A stretch of 5,636 nt of DNA. Origin: an uncultured Lachnospiraceae bacterium (GTDB taxonomy: Bacteria > Bacillota > Clostridia > Lachnospirales > Lachnospiraceae). The position numbers and the translations under genes were made by a program. The notes beneath the pieces are model-generated. The model was not told the origin of the DNA. It saw nothing but the letters and a program-made list of their open reading frames with translations, and searched no databases. Of this stretch, positions 5,417 through 5,636 are shown one piece after another; the first letter of the stretch is position 1; each line of letters starts with the position of its first letter. The stretch is taken from the NCBI GenBank assembly GCA_910588295.1, contig CAJUQO010000039.1, forward strand, positions 1-5,636, read 5' to 3'.

Positions 5417-5636
5417 TTATCCCCGTGCCTGTAGTATGTTGCTGTGCTTTTCAACGGCACCTTTGAGCAATTCCACATCATCGAATACTTTTTCCATCTG
5501 CTTGGCGTGATTCCGATAGCGGTCATAGGTAGACATGTAGCAGGATTCTAGTGTGTTTAACCGTGGAATGACATTATTTTCCAGCAGATCAACTTCAATG
5601 CGCTTGAGTCTGTAATTGATAGAAGCAAACATTTCG
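5417..5636 (-). CDS. C-terminal part of a hypothetical coiled-coil protein
   Basis: The frame is open from the right edge of the window to a double stop (TAA TAA) ending at 5417, giving at least 71 residues from the Met at 5632; a Glu codon precedes that Met. The sequence is helical and charged, with hydrophobic residues at heptad-like spacing (for example RLKRIEVDLLENNVIPRL, then VFDDVELLKGAVEKHSNIL), as in a coiled coil. It resembles the C-terminal tail (LEN-x-IPRL-x-x-LE ... YDRY) that I associate with uncharacterised coiled-coil proteins common in Lachnospiraceae. That resemblance is from memory and not checked. No ribosome binding site for the Met at 5632 can be judged because only 4 bases lie beyond it, so the gene may start outside the window. 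It converges on ilvB and is probably unrelated to amino acid synthesis. Its function is unknown. Confidence 0.65.
   Translation of the reverse strand, partial: EMFASINYRLKRIEVDLLENNVIPRLNTLESCYMSTYDRYRNHAKQMEKVFDDVELLKGAVEKHSNILQARG

Noticed and set aside
1..5636. CRISPR array, tRNA or rRNA gene, insertion sequence
   Set aside because: No regularly spaced direct repeats, cloverleaf-like segments, rRNA-like stretches or transposase motifs were found. The only clear repeat pair is the 85-base intergenic element.

Overview
This window holds a branched-chain amino acid biosynthesis cluster, leuB - ilvD - ilvB, read left to right on the plus strand. A gene-poor stretch lies to its left. A converging fragment of a coiled-coil protein gene on the minus strand lies to its right. 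The host is probably an anaerobic gut-type member of the Clostridia, most likely Lachnospiraceae. That is an inference from the gene order, the strong purine-rich ribosome binding sites, the moderately GC-rich coding style and the style of the right-hand protein. No rRNA or other taxonomic marker is present.

Layout. Bases 1-393 are AT-richer and hold no convincing intact gene. The first ~275 bases are open in one frame, with a CPVC motif and a basic tail, and may be the 3' end or remnant of a small zinc-ribbon protein. A good promoter (TTGAAA, 17 bases, TATTAT) at 394-422 leads into leuB (457-1539). A 183-base gap precedes ilvD (1723-3390), and a 159-base gap precedes ilvB (3550-5232). A very strong intrinsic terminator at 5271-5310 closes the operon. 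The minus-strand gene enters from the right edge and stops at 5417.

How the genes work together. IlvB makes acetolactate or acetohydroxybutyrate. IlvD dehydrates the later dihydroxy acids to the 2-oxo acid precursors of valine and isoleucine. LeuB performs the oxidative decarboxylation step of the leucine branch. The partners LeuA, LeuC, LeuD, IlvC, a transaminase and the small regulatory AHAS subunit are not in the window and must be encoded elsewhere.

The most unusual observation is that the two gaps inside the operon carry copies of the same 85-base element (1603-1687 and 3396-3480). They align without gaps at 67 of 85 positions, and only one of the last 25 positions differs. Each copy ends in a perfect 6-bp GCCGCC/GGCGGC hairpin that overlaps a second possible hairpin just upstream. 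The leuB-ilvD copy is followed by a T-run, so it resembles an attenuator. The ilvD-ilvB copy has a TATAAT there instead. The substitutions are not concentrated at third codon positions, so a structured RNA or a mobile palindromic repeat fits better than a conserved peptide. The identity of this element is unknown to me.
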